This document shows positions 23,083-29,512 of a DNA stretch of 29,512 bases, piece after piece (within the stretch, counting starts at the first letter, position 1; every line of letters begins with the position of its first letter). Under the pieces are notes generated by a model, which was not told where the DNA came from, did no database searches, and worked only from the letters and a program-made list of their open reading frames with translations. Both the position numbers and the translations under genes were made by a program. The stretch spans positions 1-29,512 of the forward strand of contig DBVR01000011.1 of NCBI GenBank assembly GCA_002308755.1, given 5' to 3'. Origin of the DNA: Christensenella sp. UBA1259. Lineage in GTDB: Bacteria > Bacillota > Clostridia > Christensenellales > Borkfalkiaceae.

Positions 23083-25317
23083 TTACGCGTTTTCTTCGGA
23101 GTTCCCGAGCACTTCCGCTATGGAAACACCGGTAGAAGTTTCTTCCTTCCACTCGTGAAGTTCGGCGTCTTCCGCCTGTACTTCTTCCTTTTTGCCTTTC
23201 TTACCTTTGGTTTCGGCTTTTTCGGGCTTAGGTGCTTCCGGCAACAACGCCTTTATGGAAAGGTTCATCTTCTCTCTCTCTACGTTGATTTCCATAATTT
23301 TAGCGGTAACTTCCTGTCCCACTTGAAGAGCGGTAACGGGGTTTTCCAGCCACTCGTTGGATATCTGAGAAACGTGGATAAGTCCGTCGACTCCCTTTTC
23401 AACTTCTACGAATGCGCCGAAACTCACTATCCTTACGACCTTTGCGGTGATAACGTCGCCCACTTTATATTTATCGGCAACGAAATCCCAAGGCTTGGGC
23501 TGTAACTGCTTATAACCAAGGGAAACTCTCTTGGTTTCTTCGTTGATTTTAAGAATCTTAAATTCGTACTGTTTGCCTATTTCCAGAACGTCGGAGCACT
23601 GTCCGCATCCCGTCCAGGAAAGGTCGGAAATGTGCGCCAGACAATCGAAACCGTTCACGTCCACGAACGCACCGAAAGAGGCGAATCTCACGGGAGTTCC
23701 CAAAACGACGTCGCCCTCCTGCACGCTTGCGAAAAATTCCGCTTCCTTCGCGGCGCGGATAGCGTCGCGTTCCTGTTTTTCTTCTTCTAAAATAACTTTC
23801 TGCGAACCGACGATCTGACGGCGTGCGCCTCTCGATTCAACCTTTTCCGCTTTCAGTCTTAAAGTTTTGCCGACGTATTTGTCGAGATCTTTTACGTACC
23901 CGAGTTTTATCTGCGACGCGGGCACGAATACCTGATAACTACCGTATTTGCCGGTAAGACCGCCCTTGTTGGTTTCGGTTATTTCCGCCTCGAATATTTT
24001 GCCGTTTCTTATTTCGTCGATATCGGCTTCTTCCTGCAACACTTTCGCCATCGCTTTTTCGGAAAACGTAAGCGGCTTTTTACCGACGACCATAACTCTT
24101 ATTTCTTCACCGATCTTGTCCTTGTAATCTTCCTTGTTGTACTCGTTCAAGAGTTCTTCCTTGGGAAGTACAAAATCCACCTTCGCGTTATTGACGGAAA
24201 CCGTCAGCCCGCTGTCGTTTGCAGAAGATATCTTCGCTCTTACTATCTGTCCTATTCTGAAATCCTTGTTGGGTTTGATTCTGTCAAACGCAGCTTCCAT
24301 CTCGGATTTTGCGGGTTTTTCTTCCTGTTTTGCCTGAACGTCTTCCTGTTCTTCCGCCTGCGCTACGGGTTCAACCGTTTCTTCGACGGGTTCGGATACT
24401 ACGTTTTCCGCAACCTGTTCCGCATTTTCCGCGACGGCCTCGACTTCCTGATTTTCAACCGTTTCGGTAGTAACGATGTCTTCTGTAACCTTCTCCATAC
24501 CTGAGATAACCTCTTGGAACTGCTCGTCCGGCGTAGACGCGCCGAGAACAATTCCTACCTTATAAAAATTTTTTATTTTTCCGTAGTCAAAACTATTCGG
24601 ATCCGTCACCCTGAAAACGTTCTGCGAATTTTTTTTGCATATCTCGAACAGTTTTTCGGTGTTATTACTGGTTTCCCCGCCCACGACGAGTGTCGCGTCG
24701 GAAATCCGCGAAATAGTATCCGCTTCCTTTTGTCTGTCTGTTGTAGTATAGCAAATTGTTTTGAAAATATCAACTGTTTTAACACGATTCGACGCAAATT
24801 TTTTTATAATATCGTCAAATTTTTCTTCGGAATAGGTGGTTTGTACCACTATGCAAAGCTTGTCGGCTGAAACCGCGTTAAGGTCTTCGACGTCGCCGAC
24901 TATCACGGCGGAATTTTCGCACCAACCGTTTATACCCTTTATCTCGGGGTGTTCGGCGTTTCCGACGATGGCTATCTTGTATCCGTTTGCGTAGTGTTTT
25001 TCCACTATTTTGTGTATCTCTTTCACGAACGGACAGGTACAATCCACGATATTGAGATTTTTGACCGCGGCTTTTTCAAAAGTCGACTTCGGTTCTCCGT
25101 GCGTCCTGATTATCAGCGTATCGCCGTCCTTTATTCTCTCGTCGTCGATATCGGACACGGTAACGATACCGAAATCGTTGATTTTTCGGTTCACGGACTC
25201 GTTGTGGATCAGTTCCCCGAGAATAAATCTCCTTCCGTTTTTAAGCGAAAGCGCGCTGTCTATCGCTCTTTTTACCCCGAAACAAAAACCGCTGTTTTTA
25301 CCTTTAATTGCTATCAT
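23083..25317 (-). CDS. ispH-rpsA: Fused IspH (HMBPP reductase) and ribosomal protein S1
   Basis: 744 residues. Residues 1-275 are IspH with cluster cysteines C12 (GFCFGVKRA), C95 (CTCPFVKE) and C189, plus RTHGE, QTTYSE and GGETSNNT. It reduces HMBPP to IPP and DMAPP, the last MEP-pathway step. Residues about 278-338 are an acidic E/V/A/Q-rich linker. Four S1 RNA-binding domains follow (about 353-420, 438-505, 534-605, 619-690), then a basic and acidic tail. This fusion is known in Clostridia. The third S1 repeat has an unusual GCGQC stretch (571-575). The gene follows cmk by 1 bp, echoing the cmk-rpsA pairing seen widely, and ends at a strong terminator. Confidence 0.95.
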   Translation of the reverse strand: MIAIKGKNSGFCFGVKRAIDSALSLKNGRRFILGELIHNESVNRKINDFGIVTVSDIDDERIKDGDTLIIRTHGEPKSTFEKAAVKNLNIVDCTCPFVKEIHKIVEKHYANGYKIAIVGNAEHPEIKGINGWCENSAVIVGDVEDLNAVSADKLCIVVQTTYSEEKFDDIIKKFASNRVKTVDIFKTICYTTTDRQKEADTISRISDATLVVGGETSNNTEKLFEICKKNSQNVFRVTDPNSFDYGKIKNFYKVGIVLGASTPDEQFQEVISGMEKVTEDIVTTETVENQEVEAVAENAEQVAENVVSEPVEETVEPVAQAEEQEDVQAKQEEKPAKSEMEAAFDRIKPNKDFRIGQIVRAKISSANDSGLTVSVNNAKVDFVLPKEELLNEYNKEDYKDKIGEEIRVMVVGKKPLTFSEKAMAKVLQEEADIDEIRNGKIFEAEITETNKGGLTGKYGSYQVFVPASQIKLGYVKDLDKYVGKTLRLKAEKVESRGARRQIVGSQKVILEEEKQERDAIRAAKEAEFFASVQEGDVVLGTPVRFASFGAFVDVNGFDCLAHISDLSWTGCGQCSDVLEIGKQYEFKILKINEETKRVSLGYKQLQPKPWDFVADKYKVGDVITAKVVRIVSFGAFVEVEKGVDGLIHVSQISNEWLENPVTALQVGQEVTAKIMEINVEREKMNLSIKALLPEAPKPEKAETKGKKGKKEEVQAEDAELHEWKEETSTGVSIAEVLGNSEENA

Positions 25318-25318
25318 T

Positions 25319-25987
25319 TTATTGTTTGATTATGCGTGACATAACAGTGTTTACAACTTGTTCTATCGTCATGTCCGACGTATCTATTTCTATACTGTCC
25401 TTTGCCTTTACGAGAGGTGCGAAATCTCTGTGGCTATCGTTGAAATCTCTCTGCGCTATTTCTTTTTTCAGTTCTTCAAAATCAACCTTATGCCCTTTTT
25501 CGGTAAGTTCGGCAAATCTTCTCTTTGCCCTCACTTCAACGCTCGCCGTTATGAAAAACTTAAAATCCGCGTCCGGTAATACGAAAGAGCCGATATCTCT
25601 CCCGTCCAACACACAGGACGTTTCCGACGCTATTTTTCGCTGCATTTCCACCATTTTAAGCCTTACCGCCCTTAAACTCGAAATATTCGACGCCGCCATC
25701 GAAACGTGCGGCTCTCTTATTCTCTCGGAAACGTCTTCCCCGTCAAGGTAAGTTCTCTGCGTGCCGTTTTCGTATTTTATCTTTAAGTCTATATCGCCGA
25801 TAAAAGATTCCACACCCTTTTCATCAAAGGTGTCTACGCCGCATTTTATGGCTTTCAGCGCGGTTGCCCTGTACATTGCGCCCGTATCCAGGTATAAGAT
25901 ATTGAGTTTTTTCGAAAGTGCCTTGGCAATAGTGCTCTTACCGCTGCCGGAAGGTCCGTCAAGCGCGATTTTGATGATTTTTTCCAT
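25319..25987 (-). CDS. cmk: Cytidylate kinase
   Basis: 222 residues. P-loop GPSGSGKS (11-18), substrate-binding YLDTGAMYRA, and DGRDIGSFVLPDADFKFFIT are all diagnostic. It phosphorylates CMP and dCMP. The start is supported by AAAGGA with good spacing, nearly the same string as in front of the recombinase gene. Linked to the S1-containing fusion as in many bacteria. Confidence 0.95.
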   Translation of the reverse strand: MEKIIKIALDGPSGSGKSTIAKALSKKLNILYLDTGAMYRATALKAIKCGVDTFDEKGVESFIGDIDLKIKYENGTQRTYLDGEDVSERIREPHVSMAASNISSLRAVRLKMVEMQRKIASETSCVLDGRDIGSFVLPDADFKFFITASVEVRAKRRFAELTEKGHKVDFEELKKEIAQRDFNDSHRDFAPLVKAKDSIEIDTSDMTIEQVVNTVMSRIIKQ

Positions 25988-26010
25988 AGTTTTTTCCTTT
26001 ATTTTTTATT

Positions 26011-27231
26011 TTAAGCGTTCAGTCCCGCCGTATATCCCGTAGAAAAAGCGATCTGCATATTGAATCCGCCGGTAAAAGCGTCCACGTCCAGAACTTCGCC
26101 GGCAAAAAACAGACCTTTTATAAGTTTGCTTTCCATAGTCTTGGGGTTTATCTCCTTAACGTCGACCCCGCCGGAAGTTATTATCGCCTCGTCGAATCCC
26201 CTTGTGCCCGTTACCGTAAATTCCATATTTTTAAGCAAAACGCACAGTCGTTCCCTTTCTTCTTTCGTAATGTCGCAACAGCGTTTTTTTGCGCTTAAGG
26301 ACGCACGAAACAACACTATCTCTATAAGAGATTTCGGGAGAACGGAACGCATTGCGTTAGACAGATCGCAAAGATTTCGTTCCTTAAATTCTTTCTGTAA
26401 CCTTTCGTCTAAAACCTTAACGTCCAAAGCGGGTTTAAGGTCCACGACAAGCCGAAGATCGGATTTTTTCAATCTCGCTATCATACAGGACGCCGAAAGT
26501 ATGACGGGACCTGAAACTCCGTAGTGAGTGAAAAGCATTTCCCCGAAGTCTTTATATACCGTCTTATCACCCGACAATACCTTTACGGCAACGTTTTTAA
26601 GCGATAATCCCTGTACTTTTTTGAACTCGTCGCCGCGTAATTCTATCCCAACGAGAGAAGGAAAAAGCGGCGTTACTTTGTGTCCCGACTCTTTTGCGAA
26701 TCTGTACCCGTCTCCGTCGCTTCCCGTCGCGGGATACGACAATCCGCCGGTACACACTATAACGGAATCCGCCGTAATAACTCCGCTCTCGGTCTTTACG
26801 CCGTATACCCGCCCGTCTTCGGTCAAAACGTCCAAAACCTTGGTGTTAAGCGTTATTTTTACGCCGAGACGCGTTATCTGCCTTTCCAAAACGGCGGTAA
26901 CGTCGCTGGCTTTATCGCTTAAAGGAAACACTCTTTTGCCGCGTTCTACTTTCAGTTTAAGTCCCGCGTTTTCAAAAAACTCGTAAGTTTGTTCGGGAGA
27001 TAAATTATTGAGTGCGCCGAACAGGAATTTCGGGTTGGAAACCACGTTGTTCATAAACTCGGAAAGACTTACGTAATTGCTTAAATTACAGCGACCTTTG
27101 CCGGTAATATATATTTTCTTACCGAGTTTTTCGTTCTTTTCTATTAAAATTACTTCGTTGCCTTTCTGCGCCGCGGTAAGAGCCGCAAACAGCCCCGCCG
27201 CACCGCCGCCTATAACGACCGTTTTTCTCAT
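26011..27231 (-). CDS. BaiN/YhiN (HI0933)-family FAD-dependent oxidoreductase
   Basis: 406 residues. An N-terminal FAD-binding Rossmann motif (VVIGGGAAGLFAALTA, 5-20), then EKNEKLGKKIYITGKGRCNLSN typical of the HI0933/YhiN group, VCTGGLSYPATGSDGDGY in the middle and a C-terminal FAGEVLDVDAFTGGFNMQIA segment that contacts FAD. Some members are annotated as aminoacetone oxidases, and BaiN acts in bile-acid dehydroxylation. Neither substrate can be inferred here because the family is nearly universal and no bai genes are nearby. It lies directly before cmk and overlaps the VTT-protein frame by 113 bp. Confidence 0.9.
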   Translation of the reverse strand: MRKTVVIGGGAAGLFAALTAAQKGNEVILIEKNEKLGKKIYITGKGRCNLSNYVSLSEFMNNVVSNPKFLFGALNNLSPEQTYEFFENAGLKLKVERGKRVFPLSDKASDVTAVLERQITRLGVKITLNTKVLDVLTEDGRVYGVKTESGVITADSVIVCTGGLSYPATGSDGDGYRFAKESGHKVTPLFPSLVGIELRGDEFKKVQGLSLKNVAVKVLSGDKTVYKDFGEMLFTHYGVSGPVILSASCMIARLKKSDLRLVVDLKPALDVKVLDERLQKEFKERNLCDLSNAMRSVLPKSLIEIVLFRASLSAKKRCCDITKEERERLCVLLKNMEFTVTGTRGFDEAIITSGGVDVKEINPKTMESKLIKGLFFAGEVLDVDAFTGGFNMQIAFSTGYTAGLNA

Positions 27232-28129
27232 ATATCTCTTTTATTTTAAGCGATATTCTATCGCCGTATTTGACTATAAGTTTGGTAATGCACGCCGTCG
27301 CGACAAAAAAGACGATCCACAGCAAAACGCCCCACCAGGTATCGAAAGGTATAAGGCGGTTTCCGAACGAATACGACGAAGCGAACACCGTTATGATTCT
27401 CGTTATCACGATCATTACGCAGAAAAACGTGCCGCCGACCGTCGTTATTCCCGCGACGAAACACAAAAGATCGTCGGGGAAAAACGGAAAAAGAAACATA
27501 AACGTAAGAACAATCTTATCTTTTCCCTTTATCGAATTCAATGCCGCACGTAGTTTTTCTCTGCCGATAAGCCACTCTATCGTCTTGGCCCCGAACAGTC
27601 TTCCTATAAAAAATGCGACGAAAGATCCCGCTATTATGCCTACGCAACTGTATACCGCGCCGCGGAACGCCCCGAACAATAACACGCCCGCCCCCACGGT
27701 TATAAAGGACGGGATCGGGATAATTACCACCTGCAAAAACTGTAAGAGTATAAAGTAAAAAACCGCGCTTTCGCCGAATTCGGCTATATAGTTTCTGAAA
27801 TCGTTTATGCTCTTTATTCTGTCCGCAAACCCGCTTTTTTTAAAGTAATAAACGCCGAACATGATTGCCGTTACGGTCAGAATAAATAAAACGGTTATTC
27901 TGAACAGCAGTTTCCGTTTAAGCCGCAAAAACACGACGCTCAGCGCTCCGCACACGGAAACGAAGGTAACGATGACGGTATTTACGATATCGGAATTGTC
28001 TTTTATAAACCCCGTCGCAAAATTTTCGGCGTACAGAACGCAAAAAATTATTCCGCAAACGCCCGTAAAAGAAATGGTAAGAACGGAAAATATCTCGGTA
28101 AGCAAACCGCCGAGCGACTTTTTTCTCAT
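27119..28129 (-). CDS. VTT-domain (TVP38/TMEM64, DedA-like) membrane protein
   Basis: 336 residues with about eight hydrophobic segments. Three lie before residue 95; the VTT core (about 120-290) includes PIPSFITVGAGVLLFGAFRG and GIIAGSFVAFFIGRLFG, then FPFFPDDLLCFVAGI. VTT proteins include lipid scramblase-like and transport-associated members; the substrate here is unknown. The last 37 residues, after KEIYEKNG, are basic and are read out of frame through the flavoprotein gene. That makes a 113-bp overlap unlike the short overlaps elsewhere, and a one-base change near 27244 would give a normal end. There is a TATAAT five bases before the ATG. Confidence 0.82.
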   Translation of the reverse strand: MRKKSLGGLLTEIFSVLTISFTGVCGIIFCVLYAENFATGFIKDNSDIVNTVIVTFVSVCGALSVVFLRLKRKLLFRITVLFILTVTAIMFGVYYFKKSGFADRIKSINDFRNYIAEFGESAVFYFILLQFLQVVIIPIPSFITVGAGVLLFGAFRGAVYSCVGIIAGSFVAFFIGRLFGAKTIEWLIGREKLRAALNSIKGKDKIVLTFMFLFPFFPDDLLCFVAGITTVGGTFFCVMIVITRIITVFASSYSFGNRLIPFDTWWGVLLWIVFFVATACITKLIVKYGDRISLKIKEIYEKNGRYRRRCGGAVCGSYRGAERQRSNFNRKERKTR

Positions 28130-28173
28130 GTTACATTATATTATCGAGAAAAAAAGTTATCCGCTTTTTACCT

Positions 28174-28620
28174 TTATTGTTCGGAATTTGAGTTTTTATA
28201 GTAACTTACCGCGATTTTATCGCAACGGTTGTTGTATTCGTTGTCGGAGTGCCCTTTAACTTTGACGAATTTAACTTCGTGTACGGACAAAAGGTCCGAA
28301 AGCGTTTTCCACAGATCGACGTTTTTTACGTCTTTTTTCCCCGCGGTTCTCCAGGAAGAGTTTTGCCAGGCAATAAGCCACTCGGAATTTATCGCTTCCA
28401 CGACGTAGTTGGAGTCGCTGTACACCGTTACCGAACACTTTTCCTTTAACGCGGAAAGCCCGCTTATCACGGCTTGAAGTTCCATGCGGTTGTTGGTTGT
28501 GGACTCTTCGCCGCCTTGCAATATTTTTTCGGTCTTGCCGTAAACGAGTATCGCGCAGTATCCGCCCTTACCGGGGTTACCGCTGCACGCACCGTCGGTA
28601 TAAATATCGACGTGTTTCAT
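28174..28620 (-). CDS. rnhA: Ribonuclease HI
   Basis: 148 residues, the standard length. The catalytic carboxylates D9 (YTDGACSGNPG), E47 (NNRMELQA), D69 (YSDSNYV) and D134 (NNRCDKIA) are present, with H124 in KGHS. It hydrolyses RNA in RNA-DNA hybrids such as Okazaki primers and R-loops. Its ATG overlaps the proC stop as ATGA, so it is co-translated with proC. Confidence 0.95.
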   Translation of the reverse strand: MKHVDIYTDGACSGNPGKGGYCAILVYGKTEKILQGGEESTTNNRMELQAVISGLSALKEKCSVTVYSDSNYVVEAINSEWLIAWQNSSWRTAGKKDVKNVDLWKTLSDLLSVHEVKFVKVKGHSDNEYNNRCDKIAVSYYKNSNSEQ

Positions 28621-29432
28621 AACAGGCTCTCCAACTCTTCCGAACGCTTTATACAGGCGTCCACAGCCTTTTCCACTGCGGTTTTAAGGTCGCTGTTTTC
28701 AAACGATTTTACGGCTTCTATTGTGGTGCCGCCTTTACTGCAAACGGCGGCGATAAGTTCTTCTATCGTCTTGTCGGAATCTTCGAATACCATCTTGCCG
28801 CTGCCTATCATAGTGTTTACGACCAGGTTTTTGGCGTCTTCTTCGGAGAGTCCGTTTTTAACGCCCGCGTCTATAAGATATTTGGCAAACAGATAGAAAT
28901 ACGCGGGCGAACTTCCGCTTATCCCCGTTACCGCGTTCAGTTTTTCTTCGTCGAGAAAAACGACTTTCGCGAAGCACTTGAAAAGCCCGCCGATAAACTC
29001 TATGTCCGATTCTTCGGAATAATCGCTTATATCCATACCGACCGCGCCGTAACCCAACGAGCACGGCGTATTCGGCATACAACGCGCAACGAGTGCGACA
29101 CCGCCCCCTATGGCGTCTTTTATATATTGCTTTTTCACGCCCGCCATTATGGATATGAATTTATTACAGGATATATCGCTTTCCGCCTGTATCACCGCTT
29201 TGAAATTCTGGGGTTTTACGGCGAAAAGCACGAATTCCGAATTATCGAAAACGTAGGAATTATCCGTCGTAGTCGTAACGCCGTATTTTTTAAGTTTCTC
29301 GAAAGATTTCTCACTTATATCGCTGACAACAATTTCCTTATCCGATAAAAACCCAGCTTTCAACGCCCCCGAAACTATCGCCGTGGACATAAATCCCGCG
29401 CCTATTACGCCTAATTTAAATTTCTTTTCCAT
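28617..29432 (-). CDS. proC: Pyrroline-5-carboxylate reductase
   Basis: 271 residues. N-terminal Rossmann GVIGAGFMSTAIVSG (8-22), FAVKPQ, ARCMPNTPC, and the C-terminal signature VTGISGSSPAYFYLFAKYL. It reduces pyrroline-5-carboxylate with NAD(P)H in the final step of proline synthesis. AGGG lies correctly before the ATG. It is the first gene of the leftward set and is divergent from the tRNA gene. Its promoter probably shares the A/T-rich -10 region with the tRNA promoter. Confidence 0.95.
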   Translation of the reverse strand: MEKKFKLGVIGAGFMSTAIVSGALKAGFLSDKEIVVSDISEKSFEKLKKYGVTTTTDNSYVFDNSEFVLFAVKPQNFKAVIQAESDISCNKFISIMAGVKKQYIKDAIGGGVALVARCMPNTPCSLGYGAVGMDISDYSEESDIEFIGGLFKCFAKVVFLDEEKLNAVTGISGSSPAYFYLFAKYLIDAGVKNGLSEEDAKNLVVNTMIGSGKMVFEDSDKTIEELIAAVCSKGGTTIEAVKSFENSDLKTAVEKAVDACIKRSEELESLL

Positions 29433-29449
29433 TTTTAACCCTAATTTAA

Positions 29450-29478
29450 TTGACTAAAATCCCTATTTATATTATAAT
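29450..29478 (+). promoter_or_regulatory. Sigma-A promoter for the tRNA gene, with symmetric -10
   Basis: TTGACT (29450-29455), a 17-bp spacer and TATAAT (29473-29478), placed 13 bases before the tRNA. The -10 lies in ATTATAAT (29471-29478), which also reads TATAAT on the - strand (29476-29471) towards proC, where no good -35 is seen. Confidence 0.85.
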
Positions 29479-29491
29479 CTATCTTGTTTTT

Positions 29492-29512
29492 AGGGGAGTG
29501 GCTCAACGGTAG
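29492..29512 (+). tRNA. Partial tRNA gene, probably tRNA-Trp
   Basis: The last 21 bases fit a tRNA 5' end: acceptor strand AGGGGAG, then TG at positions 8-9, GCTC as the D-stem and AACGGTAG of the D-loop. The 5' AGGGG start is common in bacterial tRNA-Trp, but the anticodon lies beyond the window, so the amino acid is a guess. The upstream promoter supports a real gene. Confidence 0.7.

Noticed and set aside
24278..24490. Frameshift or artificial join between IspH and S1 regions
   Set aside because: The frame is continuous through an acidic linker and the same fusion is known in Clostridia.

Overview
This 29.5 kb window looks like chromosomal housekeeping and sporulation DNA from a low-to-moderate-GC member of the Clostridia (Bacillota). 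The grounds are a complete spoIIIAA-AH operon, spoIVB, a GerW/YtfJ-type gene, the argR-recN-spoIVB order, and an IspH reductase fused to ribosomal protein S1, an arrangement known from Clostridia. It could be an uncultured gut lineage, but the sequence alone does not fix genus or family. Nothing looks like a prophage, an insertion sequence or a CRISPR array.

Layout. At the left edge are the end of an Mrp/NBP35-type Fe-S carrier gene (+ strand) and, convergent with it 1 bp away, a XerS-like tyrosine recombinase (- strand). A 281 bp divergent region follows, holding a perfect 16-bp inverted repeat around a 6-bp centre and a strong promoter for a membrane-anchored PadR-like regulator (+). From 3.0 to 29.4 kb every gene is on the - strand. 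Read in the direction of transcription (right to left) these are: proC-rnhA, a VTT-domain membrane protein, a BaiN/YhiN-like flavoprotein, cmk and ispH-rpsA, ending in a strong terminator; then spoIIIAA-AB-AC-AD-AE-AF-AG-AH, asp23, nusB, folD, ispA, tlyA, nadK, argR and recN, ending in a terminator; then spoIVB, a D,D-carboxypeptidase, lysA, a site-2 protease, scpA, scpB and a TfoX-N protein, followed by a terminator-like hairpin; then a YtfI-like protein, ytfJ/gerW, a second D,D-carboxypeptidase and rluB. A partial tRNA, probably tRNA-Trp, starts on the + strand at the right edge with its own promoter.

How the genes fit together. The sporulation genes would build the SpoIIIA-SpoIIQ channel and supply the SpoIVB signalling protease. 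The carboxypeptidases and the GerW-type protein fit cortex formation and germination. ScpA/ScpB serve chromosome condensation. IspH and IspA serve isoprenoid synthesis by the MEP pathway, and FolD, NadK, LysA and ProC serve cofactor and amino-acid metabolism. Compared with the usual Firmicutes order, accBC, xseAB, dxs, spo0A and spmAB are missing from their customary slots.

Most interesting locus. The inverted repeat at 1560-1597 lies 88 bp from the start of a XerS-like recombinase gene. Gene orientation converges on it, and hand-counted GC skew shifts across it in genes of both orientations. Together these make it a candidate dif-like chromosome-dimer-resolution site at or near the replication terminus. 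Several listed open frames had upstream or TTG starts; I moved these where an ATG with a ribosome-binding site or a stop-start overlap was clearly better (recombinase, PadR, carboxypeptidase 1, scpA, spoIVB, folD, spoIIIAF).
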